A DNA stretch of 64,000 bases from Comamonadaceae bacterium (GTDB taxonomy: Bacteria; Pseudomonadota; Gammaproteobacteria; Burkholderiales; Burkholderiaceae_C). The notes beneath the pieces are model-generated. The model made no database searches and was not told the DNA's origin. It saw nothing but the letters and a program-made list of their open reading frames with translations. Both the position numbers and the translations under genes were made by a program. The DNA lies in contig CANCLK010000008.1 of NCBI GenBank assembly GCA_947378785.1, positions 1 through 64,000 of the forward strand, given 5' to 3'. The stretch's first letter is position 1; the number at the start of each line of letters is the position of its first letter. Of this stretch, positions 36,656 to 48,488 are shown piece after piece.

Positions 36656-38965
36656 TCAACGATGCTTAAGCCGCCAACGCTTTAGCAGCAACGCATTGGC
36701 CATGACGCTGACACTAGACAGCGCCATGGCCGCGCCAGCGAGCACGGGATTCAGGTAACCCAGTGCCGCCAGCGGAATGCCGGCCACGTTGTACGCAAAA
36801 GCCCAGAACAAGTTTTGCCGGATTTTCATCACCGTGCGGTGCGAGATATCGAGTGCCCCCTCAACCAACGACACATCGCCGCGCATCAACGTCACGCCGG
36901 CCGCATGCATCGCCACATCCGTGCCGGTGCCCATGGCCATACCGATATCTGCCGCGGCCAAAGCGGGTGCATCATTAACGCCATCGCCCACCATCACGAC
37001 AACATGGCCCCCACGCTTGTCGCTGCGCGTACTGCGCTGCCCACCAAGGGGGCGCATTTCCACTTGGGGCGGCCCTGCGTGGAAACCTTCCCCACCTTGC
37101 TTGAGCTGCGAGACCTTGGCCGCTTTGTCACCAGGCAAAACCTCCGCCATCACTTCATTGGGGCTTAGACCCAGCCGTGCACCCATGGCCAGTGCAGCAC
37201 CACGGTTGTCGCCAGATATCATCATGATGCGCAGACCGCGAGCGCGCAGGGCCGCTAAGGCTTCGCGAGCACCCGGCTTGGGTTCGTCGGCAAAACCCAT
37301 CAACGCGCGCATCTCCAACCCTTGTGGCGTGCGCTGAAGCAAGGCCGACAAAGTCGCACCCTCTTTTTGCAAACGCTCTGCGTCAGTCGCCAAACCACCC
37401 AAGCTCACACCCAGCTCGTCGACCCAGCGCAGGCTACCAATCAAATACGCGGAACCCTCTACGCGGCCTTCAGTGCCGCGGCCTGCCACGGCACGCACAT
37501 CATCGGGCGCAAGCACGTCCAGCCCGCGCTCTTTGGCGGCATTCACAACGGCTCGAGCGAGTGGATGTTCACTGCCGCTTTGCAAACTGCCCGCCACGCG
37601 CAACTGAACTGACTCATCCGCATCACCAGCCGCCACAAACGCCACCAACCGCGGCTGACCCACCGTCAATGTCCCTGTCTTGTCAAACGCCACGGTGTCG
37701 GCGCGGTGCGCCAGCTCCAGCGCCTGCGCGTCCTTGATCAATATGCCCGCACGCGCTGCCACACCAGTCCCTGCCATGATGGCCACAGGCGTGGCCAAGC
37801 CCAACGCGCAAGGACAAGCAATCACCAGCACCGCCACCGCACGAATCAACGCCACCTCCAGCGGCTCGCCCATGGCCAGCCAACCGAGCAAGGTGGCCAA
37901 GCCGATCAACAACACCACAGGCACAAACACCGCAGAGACCTTGTCGACCAAGCGCTGAATCGGCGCCTTGGCAGCTTGGGCGTCCTCCACCAGGCCGATG
38001 ATTTTGGAAAGCACCGTGTCACGCCCCACCGCACTGACGAGCATGATCACACGACCATCGCCATTGATACTGCCACCGGTGAGCGTCGTCTCAACCGCCT
38101 TGGTCACTGGTAGCGGCTCACCCGTGAGCATGGATTCATCAACCTGCGTGCGGCCCTCTTTGAGCACACCGTCAACCGGCACACGTTCGCCGGGCAAAAC
38201 CACCACGCGGTCATTCACCAACAACTCAGCCACCGGCACATCGATCTGCTCGCCAGTGCGCAGGATCACGTGCGCCAGCGCCGGCCGCAACGCATGCAAG
38301 GCGCGAATAGCTGCGGTGGTCTGCCGCTTCGCCCGGGTCTCCAACCACTTTCCAAGCATCACCAGCGAAATCACCACTGCCGAAGCCTCAAAGTACAAGT
38401 GCGGCATGCTTCCAGGCTCAGCGCTCAACCACAGCCACACCGACAAACCCCAACCTGCGCTGGTGCCAATGACAACGAGTAAATCCATGTTGCCGGTCAG
38501 CGCCTTCAACGCATGCCAACCGGCCCTATAAAAACGTGCCCCCAAAATAAATTGAACTGGCGTGGCCAACAAGAACTGCTGCCACGCCGGTAACATCCAA
38601 TGTCGGCCAAACAAATCTGCCAACATCGGCAGCACCAACGGCGTTGCCAGTGCCAGCGCCACCGCTACCGGCGCAAAACCGGCCCACGGTGATCCGTCTT
38701 GGGCATCGTTCATCAGGTCGGTTTCGCGTACGCCATAACCGGCCTCCCGGACAGCTCGCCGCAGCATGGCTTCGGCCTGATCCGACTGCCCAAAAACAAT
38801 GCGCGCCGACTCTGTTGCCAAATTCACCGTGGCATCTTGCACGCCCGGTACTTTCTTCAAAGCTTTTTCAACCCGAGAAACACAAGAGGCACAGGTCATG
38901 CCCTCAATGCCAAGGTCTAGGGTTGAGGTTAAGGTGGTGGGGTCAGCGACAAGGGGAGTGTTCAT
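36656..38965 (-). CDS. copA: copper-exporting P-type ATPase CopA
   Basis: A 769-aa P1B-type ATPase that exports Cu(I). One N-terminal heavy-metal domain has [21 protein letters not shown] (residues 22-42). The membrane Cu site is [17 protein letters not shown], the phosphorylation motif DKTGTLTVG is near residue 425, [10 protein letters not shown] is present, and [20 protein letters not shown] lies in the P domain. An unusual 29-residue segment ([29 protein letters not shown]) interrupts the chain just before GDGVNDAP; it looks like an in-frame repeat insertion. ATG 38965 has no ribosome-binding site and coincides with the predicted transcription start of a CueR-type promoter. Confidence 0.95.
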   Translation of the reverse strand: MNTPLVADPTTLTSTLDLGIEGMTCASCVSRVEKALKKVPGVQDATVNLATESARIVFGQSDQAEAMLRRAVREAGYGVRETDLMNDAQDGSPWAGFAPVAVALALATPLVLPMLADLFGRHWMLPAWQQFLLATPVQFILGARFYRAGWHALKALTGNMDLLVVIGTSAGWGLSVWLWLSAEPGSMPHLYFEASAVVISLVMLGKWLETRAKRQTTAAIRALHALRPALAHVILRTGEQIDVPVAELLVNDRVVVLPGERVPVDGVLKEGRTQVDESMLTGEPLPVTKAVETTLTGGSINGDGRVIMLVSAVGRDTVLSKIIGLVEDAQAAKAPIQRLVDKVSAVFVPVVLLIGLATLLGWLAMGEPLEVALIRAVAVLVIACPCALGLATPVAIMAGTGVAARAGILIKDAQALELAHRADTVAFDKTGTLTVGQPRLVAFVAAGDADESVQLRVAGSLQSGSEHPLARAVVNAAKERGLDVLAPDDVRAVAGRGTEGRVEGSAYLIGSLRWVDELGVSLGGLATDAERLQKEGATLSALLQRTPQGLEMRALMGFADEPKPGAREALAALRARGLRIMMISGDNRGAALAMGARLGLSPNEVMAEVLPGDKAAKVSQLKQGGEGFHAGPPQVEMRPLGGQRSTRSDKRGGHVVVMVGDGVNDAPALAAADIGMAMGTGTDVAMHAAGVTLMRGDVSLVEGALDISHRTVMKIRQNLFWAFAYNVAGIPLAALGYLNPVLAGAAMALSSVSVMANALLLKRWRLKHR
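37007..37094. repeat. repeat-like in-frame insertion in copA
   Basis: About 88 bp including GCCCACCAAGGGGGCGC (an imperfect palindrome) and CACTTGGGGCGGCCC. On the minus strand it is translated as [29 protein letters not shown], which standard CopA proteins lack at this place. The sequence resembles short intergenic palindromic repeats that I associate with Comamonadaceae genomes; this is from memory and no second copy is in the window. The insertion keeps the frame. Confidence 0.6.
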
Positions 38966-38971
38966 GATCGG

Positions 38972-39002
38972 AGCATAAACCCTGCCATAGTGGCAAGGTC
39001 AA
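38972..39002 (-). promoter_or_regulatory. CueR-type promoter of copA
   Basis: On the minus strand, -35 TTGACC and -10 TATGCT are separated by 19 bp, the long spacer typical of MerR-family activated promoters. The spacer carries the dyad ACCTTGCC-ACTAT-GGCAGGGT, like the known CueR boxes. The start of transcription is predicted at about 38965, the first base of the copA ATG. Confidence 0.82.
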
Positions 39003-39014
39003 GGGATATAAAAC

Positions 39015-39047
39015 GCTTGACCTTGCCACCATGGGAAGCTTCAGACT
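39015..39047 (+). promoter_or_regulatory. CueR-type promoter of copZ
   Basis: TTGACCTTGCCACCATGGGAAGCTT on the plus strand has the -35 TTGACC and the dyad ACCTTGCC/GGGAAGCT, 8 of the expected CueR-box positions being conserved on the left arm and about 5 on the right. The -10 is weaker than that of copA. It lies back to back with the copA promoter, so both genes should respond to copper through CueR. Confidence 0.65.
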
Positions 39048-39075
39048 ATGCACTCATCAACACAAAGGAACAGCC

Positions 39076-39273
39076 ATGAACCTCACACTCACCGTCACAG
39101 GCATGACCTGCGGCCACTGCGAACGCGCAGTGAAAAATGCCGTCCTACAGATCGATCCACAAGCACTCGTGAGCGTCGACCGTGCCGCCAACCGCGTTGA
39201 CGTCGACAGCGCGCTACCCCGCGAAGCCTTGGCCAAGGCCATCGCTGAAGAAGGCTATGGCGTCGCCGACTGA
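39076..39273 (+). CDS. copZ: copper chaperone, heavy-metal-associated domain
   Basis: A 65-aa HMA-domain protein with the Cu(I)-binding motif GMTCGHCERAVKNAV (residues 9-23). It probably carries copper in the cytoplasm to CopA. ATG 39076 follows AAAGGAA and gives the normal CopZ length; the ORF track start at 39031 lies inside the promoter. It is 13 bp upstream of cueR, so the two form an operon. Confidence 0.93.
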   Translation: MNLTLTVTGMTCGHCERAVKNAVLQIDPQALVSVDRAANRVDVDSALPREALAKAIAEEGYGVAD

Positions 39274-39286
39274 TGCGCCCACACGC

Positions 39287-39706
39287 ATGAGCACCACGGC
39301 TATAGCATCCACACCGGTCAACATTGGCAGCGCCGCCAAAAAGTGCGGGGTGTCTGCGAAGATGATACGTTACTACGAGTCGCTAGGACTGCTGGGCAAG
39401 GTGCGCCGCACCGACAGCGGCTACCGGCAGTACAGCCAAGCCGAAGTGCACGTACTGCGCTTCATCAAACGGGCTCGCGACCTCGGCTTTTCGATGGCCG
39501 AGATCGCACAACTGGTGAGCCTGTGGAACAACCGTCGGCGCACCAGTGCCAGAGTCAAGCGCATTGCGCAAAAACATGCCGATGAGTTGGCGCAGCGCAT
39601 CGCCGCCCTGCAAGAAATGCAGCGCACGCTGACCCACCTCATCCACGGTTGCAACGGAGACAGCCGACCAGACTGTCCGATCCTCGACAACCTAGCGGGC
39701 CAGTGA
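39287..39706 (+). CDS. cueR: copper-responsive MerR-family regulator CueR
   Basis: A 139-aa MerR protein. The winged HTH reads NIGSAAKKCGVSAKMIRYYESLGLLGKVRRTDSGYRQYSQAEVHVLRFIKRARDLGFSM, and the dimer helix follows. The C-terminal metal loop HGCNGDSRPDCPILDNLA has the two Cys eight residues apart seen in Cu(I) sensors of the CueR/HmrR group. It should activate copA and copZ by reshaping the 19-bp spacer promoters just upstream. ATG 39287 (MSTTAIAST) was preferred to the upstream ORF start, which overlaps copZ. Confidence 0.93.
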   Translation: MSTTAIASTPVNIGSAAKKCGVSAKMIRYYESLGLLGKVRRTDSGYRQYSQAEVHVLRFIKRARDLGFSMAEIAQLVSLWNNRRRTSARVKRIAQKHADELAQRIAALQEMQRTLTHLIHGCNGDSRPDCPILDNLAGQ

Positions 39707-40023
39707 CCGCCCGTAGTCTGGTTGGTAAATCTTACGAGAGCCCGGCAAAGGTGTGCGGATGATGCGGCGGGTCAGGTCTACGGCATCAACGGAAGAGAAA
39801 TTTTGGCCATGACGGTCACCAGAAGGTTATGGTGTGCCCGCCGGGGAAGCCGGAGCGGCTGACGGTTAACCCACCCTCAAGACACTTATCTTCGACAAAC
39901 TTTACAAAGCCATACAGGCGTGTCATGGTGGCGATACAGGACGCACCCAGACTCACCCTCAAGCTGACACCCAATGCCTCCTTCCTTGTTCTTTTGTCAG
40001 CTTCACTCAAAGGGAAAAACATC
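39707..40023. other. intergenic region without supported gene
   Basis: These 317 bp between cueR and the Spy-like gene hold no ORF with a convincing start and sequence; the 74-aa ORF on the minus strand at 39816-40040 is probably chance. The last 100 bp, with GTTCTTTTGTCAGC and CAAAGGGAAAAAC, should contain the promoter and ribosome-binding site of the gene at 40024. Confidence 0.6.
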
Positions 40024-40569
40024 ATGCGTACGTATTTCAAACCAATTCACACACTCCTCTTGGCGGGCGCCCTCAGTACCTTGGCGGGTTACAGCATGGC
40101 CCAACCAAGTTCAGGCCCTAGCGCTAGCCAGGCAGCACATGGTCAAGGCATGGGCATGGGCAAACAAGATCAGGCCAAGATACAAGCCCGAATGACCCAG
40201 CGTCTGACCGAATTAAAGGCCAAACTGCAAATCACACCAGCGCAAGAAGCCGCATGGACAACCTACACCGACGCAATGAGGCCAACGTCTCGCGCCTCTG
40301 TCTCTATGACGACCACGCACGCAGAGCTCAGCAAACTGCCAACACCCGAACGTCTGGACCGCATGCGCGCGCTGCACACTGAGCACATGGCCGCCATGAC
40401 AACGCGGATGGATCAACGAGCCGATGCCACCAAAACTTTTTATGCGGTTTTAAGTGCCGATCAAAAGAAGGTTTTTGACGACCAATTCAGCCGTCAAACC
40501 GGGGGTGGCCGTGGCCATCGCGCGGGGCCGATGGACGACCACAACGGACGCCACCAGCACCCCGGTTGA
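40024..40569 (+). CDS. Spy/CpxP-like periplasmic stress protein with His-rich tail
   Basis: A 181-aa exported protein. The signal peptide is MRTYFKPIHTLLLAGALSTLAGYSMAQ, then a Met/Gly/Gln-rich linker (AAHGQGMGMGKQDQ). An all-helical LTxxQ-type domain follows (RLTELKAKLQITPAQEAAWTTYTDAMRP and VLSADQKKVFDDQF), similar to Spy, CpxP and ZraP. The tail GRGHRAGPMDDHNGRHQHPG has four His and could bind copper or zinc. It lies 317 bp after cueR, which fits a role in metal or envelope stress. The ORF track opens at 39829, but the signal peptide fixes the start at 40024, with GGGAA upstream. Confidence 0.88.
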   Translation: MRTYFKPIHTLLLAGALSTLAGYSMAQPSSGPSASQAAHGQGMGMGKQDQAKIQARMTQRLTELKAKLQITPAQEAAWTTYTDAMRPTSRASVSMTTTHAELSKLPTPERLDRMRALHTEHMAAMTTRMDQRADATKTFYAVLSADQKKVFDDQFSRQTGGGRGHRAGPMDDHNGRHQHPG

Positions 40570-40573
40570 GTCT

Positions 40574-41155
40574 TTAACTCAACGGCAAGATGCCGATCAA
40601 AAGACCGTGCAACCAAAATGCAACCGCGGCCCAAGCTAGCGTGCCGACCAGCACGCTAGCCACGCTGCGACTCAGCAGGCCAAGCTCATGGTGCACACCA
40701 TCACGTCGATCTCGACGCTGCGCACTCACAAAAAGCACCATCGCCCACACCAAAAAACTACCAAACAGCACCACTCCTGCCAGTGTGCCGTTAGCCAACA
40801 AATGTCCGAATGCCCAAAGCTTGGTGGCGAGCAGCATCGGGTGATGCCAACGCGCCTTGAAATGGTTGCACGGAATATAGGTGGCGGCCAAGAGCACGAA
40901 CGCAAACCAAGTCAGCAGCGCCGCCAAATGCGGCACGCCTGCGGGCGGGCTCCACAGCTGTACCGGTTGCTGCCGGGCCACGCCATAGCCCCAGATGATC
41001 ACGAGTAAGCCGACCAGCGATACCGCGCTATAAATACCCTTCCAAACCATTTCGCCAAATCGTTCAATGCAGCGGCAACGCCAATCATCGGCGACGATCC
41101 GAACGGAGTGCACACCCAGAAATACCAGCAGTCCGAGCACCAAGTAAGTCAACAT
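40574..41155 (-). CDS. NnrU-family membrane protein
   Basis: A 193-aa inner-membrane protein with about six hydrophobic segments. MLTYLVLGLLVFLGVHSVRI, GLLVIIWGYGVARQQPVQLWSPP, and HFKARWHHPMLLATKLWAFGHLLANGTLAGVVLFGSFLVWAMV match the NnrU family, which is tied to nitric-oxide-related denitrification in some bacteria and is of unknown biochemical function. GGAGA 7 bases before ATG 41155 decides the start over the GTG at 41158. It is convergent with the Spy-like gene; nothing else here concerns denitrification. Confidence 0.87.
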   Translation of the reverse strand: MLTYLVLGLLVFLGVHSVRIVADDWRCRCIERFGEMVWKGIYSAVSLVGLLVIIWGYGVARQQPVQLWSPPAGVPHLAALLTWFAFVLLAATYIPCNHFKARWHHPMLLATKLWAFGHLLANGTLAGVVLFGSFLVWAMVLFVSAQRRDRRDGVHHELGLLSRSVASVLVGTLAWAAVAFWLHGLLIGILPLS

Positions 41156-41383
41156 CACATTTCTCCAGTTACATCAACAAGCCAGTAACACGGGTCTTGT
41201 AAAGGCAGCTCAAGCCACAAAATCGTTCATGGCGCGAGTATAGAAACTTAGCCGAGTACAGCTTTGGAGTAAGGTCGACGACATCACCCTGCGGCGCTGT
41301 GCGCACTGTCCTACAGCGCCAACACCGAAAACCGCGGTAAAAGTCCCTTTTGACCTTTTTGATAATTCGTTTGTTACCCCCTC

Positions 41384-42196
41384 ATGCTTGCTCCGCGATT
41401 CGCCCTCCAGAATACCAAAGTCAACTCGTCTTCAGCCAGCCGCTTGCCGGCTTTTTCAATCAAAGTCATGACGGTGAACATCCACAAGGGGTTCACCTTT
41501 TTTAACCGTAAGTTCATCCTCCATGAGTTGCGTGATGCAGTGCGGCAAGTCGGGGCAGACGTGGTTTTCATGCAAGAAGTTGCCGGCACGCACACCACGC
41601 ACGCCGACAAATTCGACAACTACCCTGACGCGCCGCATTACGAATTCCTTGCCGACAGCATTTGGCCGGAGTTCGCTTACGGGCGCAACGCCGTGTATAC
41701 CAAAGGACACCATGGCAATGCCGTGATGTCCAAGTTCCCGATCATCCATTACGAAAATCGCGATGTCTCTATCAGCGGCCCTGAGCGGCGGGGCCTGCTG
41801 CATTGCGTACTGCAAATGCCCAACCAAAGGCCCAACGTGCACACGATTTGCGTTCACCTTGGCCTGCTCGAATCGCACCGCAAGCAACAGATAGACGTGA
41901 TCTGCGACATGGTGCGCAACGACATCCCCCCTGACGCACCGGTGGTTGTCGCCGGCGACTTCAATGACTGGCGTGTGCATGCGCACACGCCGCTCGAAAA
42001 AGGTGCGAACCTGCGTGAGGTGTTTGTACAAACACACGGTCGAGCAGCACGCACTTTCCCGGCGCGCTTCCCGCTACTCAGGCTGGACCGTATTTATGTG
42101 CGCAATGCCGTCGCACACGCACCGATGGTGTTGCCTCGCAAACCATGGTCACACCTGTCTGACCATGCGCCGCTCGCCGCAGAGATTGCTTTCTAA
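41384..42196 (+). CDS. endonuclease/exonuclease/phosphatase-family protein
   Basis: A 270-aa protein of the EEP superfamily. The core motifs are [10 protein letters not shown] (near residue 30), [21 protein letters not shown] (Glu), [23 protein letters not shown] (Asp and Asn near residue 190) and [12 protein letters not shown] (Asp-His at the end). Members cleave phosphodiesters or phosphomonoesters. The N-terminal start at ATG 41384 lacks a clear ribosome-binding site and the true start may differ. It is similar in size to YbhP proteins, usually next to a cardiolipin synthase; none is here. Next is minC. Confidence 0.85.
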   Translation: MLAPRFALQNTKVNSSSASRLPAFSIKVMTVNIHKGFTFFNRKFILHELRDAVRQVGADVVFMQEVAGTHTTHADKFDNYPDAPHYEFLADSIWPEFAYGRNAVYTKGHHGNAVMSKFPIIHYENRDVSISGPERRGLLHCVLQMPNQRPNVHTICVHLGLLESHRKQQIDVICDMVRNDIPPDAPVVVAGDFNDWRVHAHTPLEKGANLREVFVQTHGRAARTFPARFPLLRLDRIYVRNAVAHAPMVLPRKPWSHLSDHAPLAAEIAF

Positions 42197-42328
42197 GCTG
42201 CCTCACCGTCCGCCGGCACCGCTGTTAAAATCTTTAGCGGTTTAAGTCCATCTGCAAGACGCCGTGCTTGACCGCTGGTTTCTCTCCCCTGTTTTTGCTT
42301 ACTTTCGGCCACGCTCCGCCCATCACCC

Positions 42329-43159
42329 ATGACCGTTGCCCCTCCGGCTACTTCATCACCGACTCCTGTCTCATTTGAGATCAAGAGTGCCAACCTGCCG
42401 TTGGTCGCCTTGCTGCTCAGATCTACCGATCTCAAAGCCTTAGCGAGTGACCTCAAGGCCCGCTTCGGCGATATTCCCGACTTTTTTGACCATGACCCAC
42501 TGGTGATCGACCTCACGCAGTTGAATGCGGCGGCACGTCGCAATGGTGCCGATGTTGAAGCCCTTGATTTCCCGGTTCTATTGACCCTGCTGCGTCAATA
42601 CGGCGTGGTGCCGATTGCCATCAAAGGGGGTAGCCCGGCACAGATGGCCGCTGGCCTGGCCGCCGGCTTGTTGCCTGCGCCTGATGCCCGAGTGGTCGCC
42701 ACGAGCCCACCAACACCAGAACCCGAACGCCAGACAACCACCCCCAAAACCGCAGCAGACATCAAGGCACCGCCCGCAGCCGCCCCAGTCACGGTGCAGC
42801 CTATCCCCGAAGCGCCTCTGGGTGCGCTTGTTATCCATAAGCCGCTTCGCTCGGGTCAGCAAATCTATGCCCGCGGCCGAGATCTAGTCGTGTTGGCAAT
42901 GGTCAACGTCGGCGCAGAAATCATTGCCGACGGCCACATCCATGTTTACGCCCCGCTTCGCGGCAAAGCCATGGCCGGCGCCCGCGGCAACACCGACGCA
43001 CGCATCTTCGCCCTCAGCCTGGAAGCCGAACTCATCTCTATTGCAGGTATTTACCGCACAAGCGAGAACCCCTTGCCCGCCAACATCCAAGGCAAGCCGG
43101 CACAAGTCCGGCTTGTGGCGGGACCCGATGGCGACAAATTAGTCATGGATGCAATGTGA
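42329..43159 (+). CDS. minC: septum-site inhibitor MinC
   Basis: A 276-aa cell-division inhibitor that blocks FtsZ rings at the poles. The N-terminal FtsZ-interacting domain ends near residue 105 and a Pro/Ala/Thr-rich linker (SPPTPEPERQTTTPKTAADIKAPPAAAP) follows. The C-terminal beta-helix domain that binds MinD reads LRSGQQIYARGRDLVVLAMVNVGAEIIADGHIHVYAPLRGKAMAGARGN. It is the first gene of minCDE, 73 bp before minD. Confidence 0.95.
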   Translation: MTVAPPATSSPTPVSFEIKSANLPLVALLLRSTDLKALASDLKARFGDIPDFFDHDPLVIDLTQLNAAARRNGADVEALDFPVLLTLLRQYGVVPIAIKGGSPAQMAAGLAAGLLPAPDARVVATSPPTPEPERQTTTPKTAADIKAPPAAAPVTVQPIPEAPLGALVIHKPLRSGQQIYARGRDLVVLAMVNVGAEIIADGHIHVYAPLRGKAMAGARGNTDARIFALSLEAELISIAGIYRTSENPLPANIQGKPAQVRLVAGPDGDKLVMDAM

Positions 43160-43232
43160 AAATAACGCCTTCCAACGTCATTCACAGTCGCACCCATCAG
43201 AGCCCACGTTTTCAAATAAAGGACTTTCAGTC

Positions 43233-44048
43233 ATGGCCAAAATCATTGTGGTGACTTCCGGCAAGGGTGGCGTGGGTAAAACCACCACCAGCGCCAGCTT
43301 TGCAACCGGCTTGGCCCTGCGCGGTCACAAAACAGCCGTCATCGACTTCGACGTGGGCCTGCGCAACCTAGACCTCATCATGGGTTGCGAACGCCGCGTG
43401 GTGTATGACCTGATCAACGTCATTCAAGGCGAGGCGAACCTAAACCAAGCCCTCATCAAAGACAAGCAGTGCGAAAACTTGTATGTGCTCGCCGCATCAC
43501 AAACGCGCGACAAAGAAGCGCTAACAAAAGACGGCGTTGAGAAAGTTCTCAAAGACTTGTCGGCCATGGACTTCGAATACATCATTTGCGACTCTCCAGC
43601 CGGCATCGAAACCGGTGCGCTGATGGCCATGCACTTTGCAGATGAAGCGCTGATAGTGACCAATCCTGAAGTTTCATCCGTACGAGATTCAGACCGCATT
43701 TTGGGGATGCTGTCGAGCAAGACCAAGCGGGGCATAGAAGGCAGCGAGCCCATCAAGGAGCACCTGCTGATCACGCGCTACAACCCCAATCGCGTGGACC
43801 AAGGTCAAATGCTCTCGCTCGAAGACATCACTGACATCCTGCGTATCAAGCTCATAGGCGTCATTCCTGAATCTGAATCTGTGCTGCAAGCCTCCAACCA
43901 AGGCGTGCCCGCTGTGCACATGGCCGGCACCGACGTTTCTGAGGCCTATAAAGATGTCATCGACCGCTTTCTTGGCGAAGACAAACCGCTGCGCTTCATC
44001 GATGCGCAAAAACCCGGCTTTCTCAAGCGCCTCTTCGGAGGCAAGTAA
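43233..44048 (+). CDS. minD: septum-site determining ATPase MinD
   Basis: A 271-aa membrane-cycling ATPase. The deviant Walker A is VTSGKGGVGKTTTSASFATGLA (residues 7-28), switch regions are FDVGLRNLDLIMGCERRVVYDLINV and IICDSPAGIETGALMAMHFAD, and the C-terminal membrane-targeting helix is GFLKRLFGGK. ATG 43233 (MAKIIVVTSG) follows AAAGGA; the ORF track's earlier start is upstream of the real one. MinE starts three bases after its stop. Confidence 0.97.
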   Translation: MAKIIVVTSGKGGVGKTTTSASFATGLALRGHKTAVIDFDVGLRNLDLIMGCERRVVYDLINVIQGEANLNQALIKDKQCENLYVLAASQTRDKEALTKDGVEKVLKDLSAMDFEYIICDSPAGIETGALMAMHFADEALIVTNPEVSSVRDSDRILGMLSSKTKRGIEGSEPIKEHLLITRYNPNRVDQGQMLSLEDITDILRIKLIGVIPESESVLQASNQGVPAVHMAGTDVSEAYKDVIDRFLGEDKPLRFIDAQKPGFLKRLFGGK

Positions 44049-44051
44049 GCC

Positions 44052-44312
44052 ATGACGTCTTTCCTCTCCTTCTTGCTCGGCGAGAAAAAGAAAACTGCCA
44101 GCGTCGCCAAAGAGCGTTTGCAAATCATCTTGGCGCACGAGCGCTCGGGCGGTAACCACAAGCCCGACTATTTGCCCGCGCTGCAACGTGACCTGATTGC
44201 CGTTATTTCCAAGTACATCAACATCAATCCAAATGACATCAAGGTTAACCTTGAACGTCAAGACAATTTGGATGTCCTGGAAGTCAAGATAGAACTGCCA
44301 GACGGCAAGTAA
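44052..44312 (+). CDS. minE: cell-division topological specificity factor MinE
   Basis: An 86-aa protein that drives MinCD oscillation. The N-terminal membrane and MinD-binding part [33 protein letters not shown] and the C-terminal dimer domain ([37 protein letters not shown]) are typical and complete. It ends the minCDE operon, nine bases before the convergent yjdM gene. Confidence 0.97.
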   Translation: MTSFLSFLLGEKKKTASVAKERLQIILAHERSGGNHKPDYLPALQRDLIAVISKYININPNDIKVNLERQDNLDVLEVKIELPDGK

Positions 44313-44321
44313 ATCGGACGC

Positions 44322-47295
<2,974 letters not shown>

Positions 47296-47308
47296 TCACT
47301 TATCTCTT

Positions 47309-47344
47309 GAAAAACCAAACCCGCGCCGAAAATTGACGCGGGTT
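47309..47344 (-). terminator. intrinsic terminator between dnaN and gyrB
   Basis: On the minus strand AACCCGCG and CGCGGGTT pair across an 11-base loop, followed by TGGTTTTTC. It lies about 40 bp after the dnaN stop. gyrB should then have its own promoter in the remaining gap, or some readthrough. Confidence 0.7.
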
Positions 47345-47381
47345 GGTCGATTGGGTCCTATTCGACCCGCATCGGAGCGAC

Positions 47382-48488
47382 TTAAATTCGCATCGGCATC
47401 ACAACGTACTTGAAGGCCACATCATCCGGAATGGTGAGCAAAGCCGAACTGTTTGAATCCGCGAGCTCTATCTTGACCATATCTTGATTCATATTGGCTA
47501 AGGCATCGATCAGATAGGTCACATTAAAACCAATCTCAATCGCGTCACCACCGTAGTCAATGTCAAGCTCATCGACTGCTTCTTCTTGCTCTGCATTGTT
47601 AGAAGCGACGCGAAGCGTTCCAGGCTCAATGTTCAAGCGAACACCTTTGAATTTTTCACTCGTCAAAATGGCTGTACGCTGCAGACTCGCTAAAAGCGTC
47701 GCACGACCGAGCGTGATGATATTTTTGTGATTCTTTGGAATGACACGGTTGTAATCAGGAAATTTACCCTCTACCAGCTTGGTAACAAATTCCATGCCCT
47801 CAAAGCTAAATTTGGCTTGATTGCCAGCGAACTGCATCTCAATTGCACCCTCTTTGTCGCTCAAAAGACGCTGCATTTCAAGAACCGTCTTACGCGGCAA
47901 GATAACTTCTTGGCGCGGAACCTCAACATCCAATATGGCGGACGAGAACGCTAAACGATGTCCGTCTGTAGCAACTAAGCTCAGTTGCTTTCCTTCAGCA
48001 ACAAACAAAATACCATTGAGGTAATAGCGAATGTCATGGACAGCCATCGCAAATGACACCTGACCCAATAGCTCTTTGAGCGTTTTTTGTGGAACTGAAA
48101 AAATCGGACCAAAGTTGGCCGCTTCCTGTACCAATGGAAAGTCTTCGGCAGGCAACGTTTGCAGCGTAAAACGACTTTTCCCGCCCTTGAGGATTAATTT
48201 GTTTTGGCTGGACTCCAATGAGACGGTCTGATCGCTTGGCATAGAGCGCAAGATGTCAATGAGCTTACGAGCACCGACCGTGGTTGTGAAATTCCCTTCA
48301 TCTCCGTCTAGCTCAGCAGTCGTGCGTATTTGGATTTCTAAATCACTGGTCGTCAGCTGGATTTTCGAACCAGTTTTGCGAATCAACACATTTGCGAGGA
48401 TAGGAAGCGTATGGCGACGCTCAACGATGCCCGCAACTGATTGAAGTGCTGACAAAACTTTGTCTTGGCTGGCTTTGAGAACGATCAT
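47382..48488 (-). CDS. dnaN: DNA polymerase III beta subunit (sliding clamp)
   Basis: A 368-aa beta clamp with three similar domains: MIVLKASQDKVLSALQSVAGIVERRHTLPILANVLI at the start and LDIDYGGDAIEIGFNVTYLIDALANM and SALLTIPDDVAFKYVVMPMRI at the end. Length and ends are normal. It lies 267 bp downstream of dnaA; the gap carries origin elements rather than being a short spacer. Confidence 0.98.
   Translation of the reverse strand: MIVLKASQDKVLSALQSVAGIVERRHTLPILANVLIRKTGSKIQLTTSDLEIQIRTTAELDGDEGNFTTTVGARKLIDILRSMPSDQTVSLESSQNKLILKGGKSRFTLQTLPAEDFPLVQEAANFGPIFSVPQKTLKELLGQVSFAMAVHDIRYYLNGILFVAEGKQLSLVATDGHRLAFSSAILDVEVPRQEVILPRKTVLEMQRLLSDKEGAIEMQFAGNQAKFSFEGMEFVTKLVEGKFPDYNRVIPKNHKNIITLGRATLLASLQRTAILTSEKFKGVRLNIEPGTLRVASNNAEQEEAVDELDIDYGGDAIEIGFNVTYLIDALANMNQDMVKIELADSNSSALLTIPDDVAFKYVVMPMRI

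Noticed and set aside
39816-40040. 74-aa minus-strand ORF in the cueR-Spy gap, considered as a transposase remnant
   Set aside because: No transposase motif or inverted repeats can be seen, and the ORF overlaps the start of the Spy-like gene.
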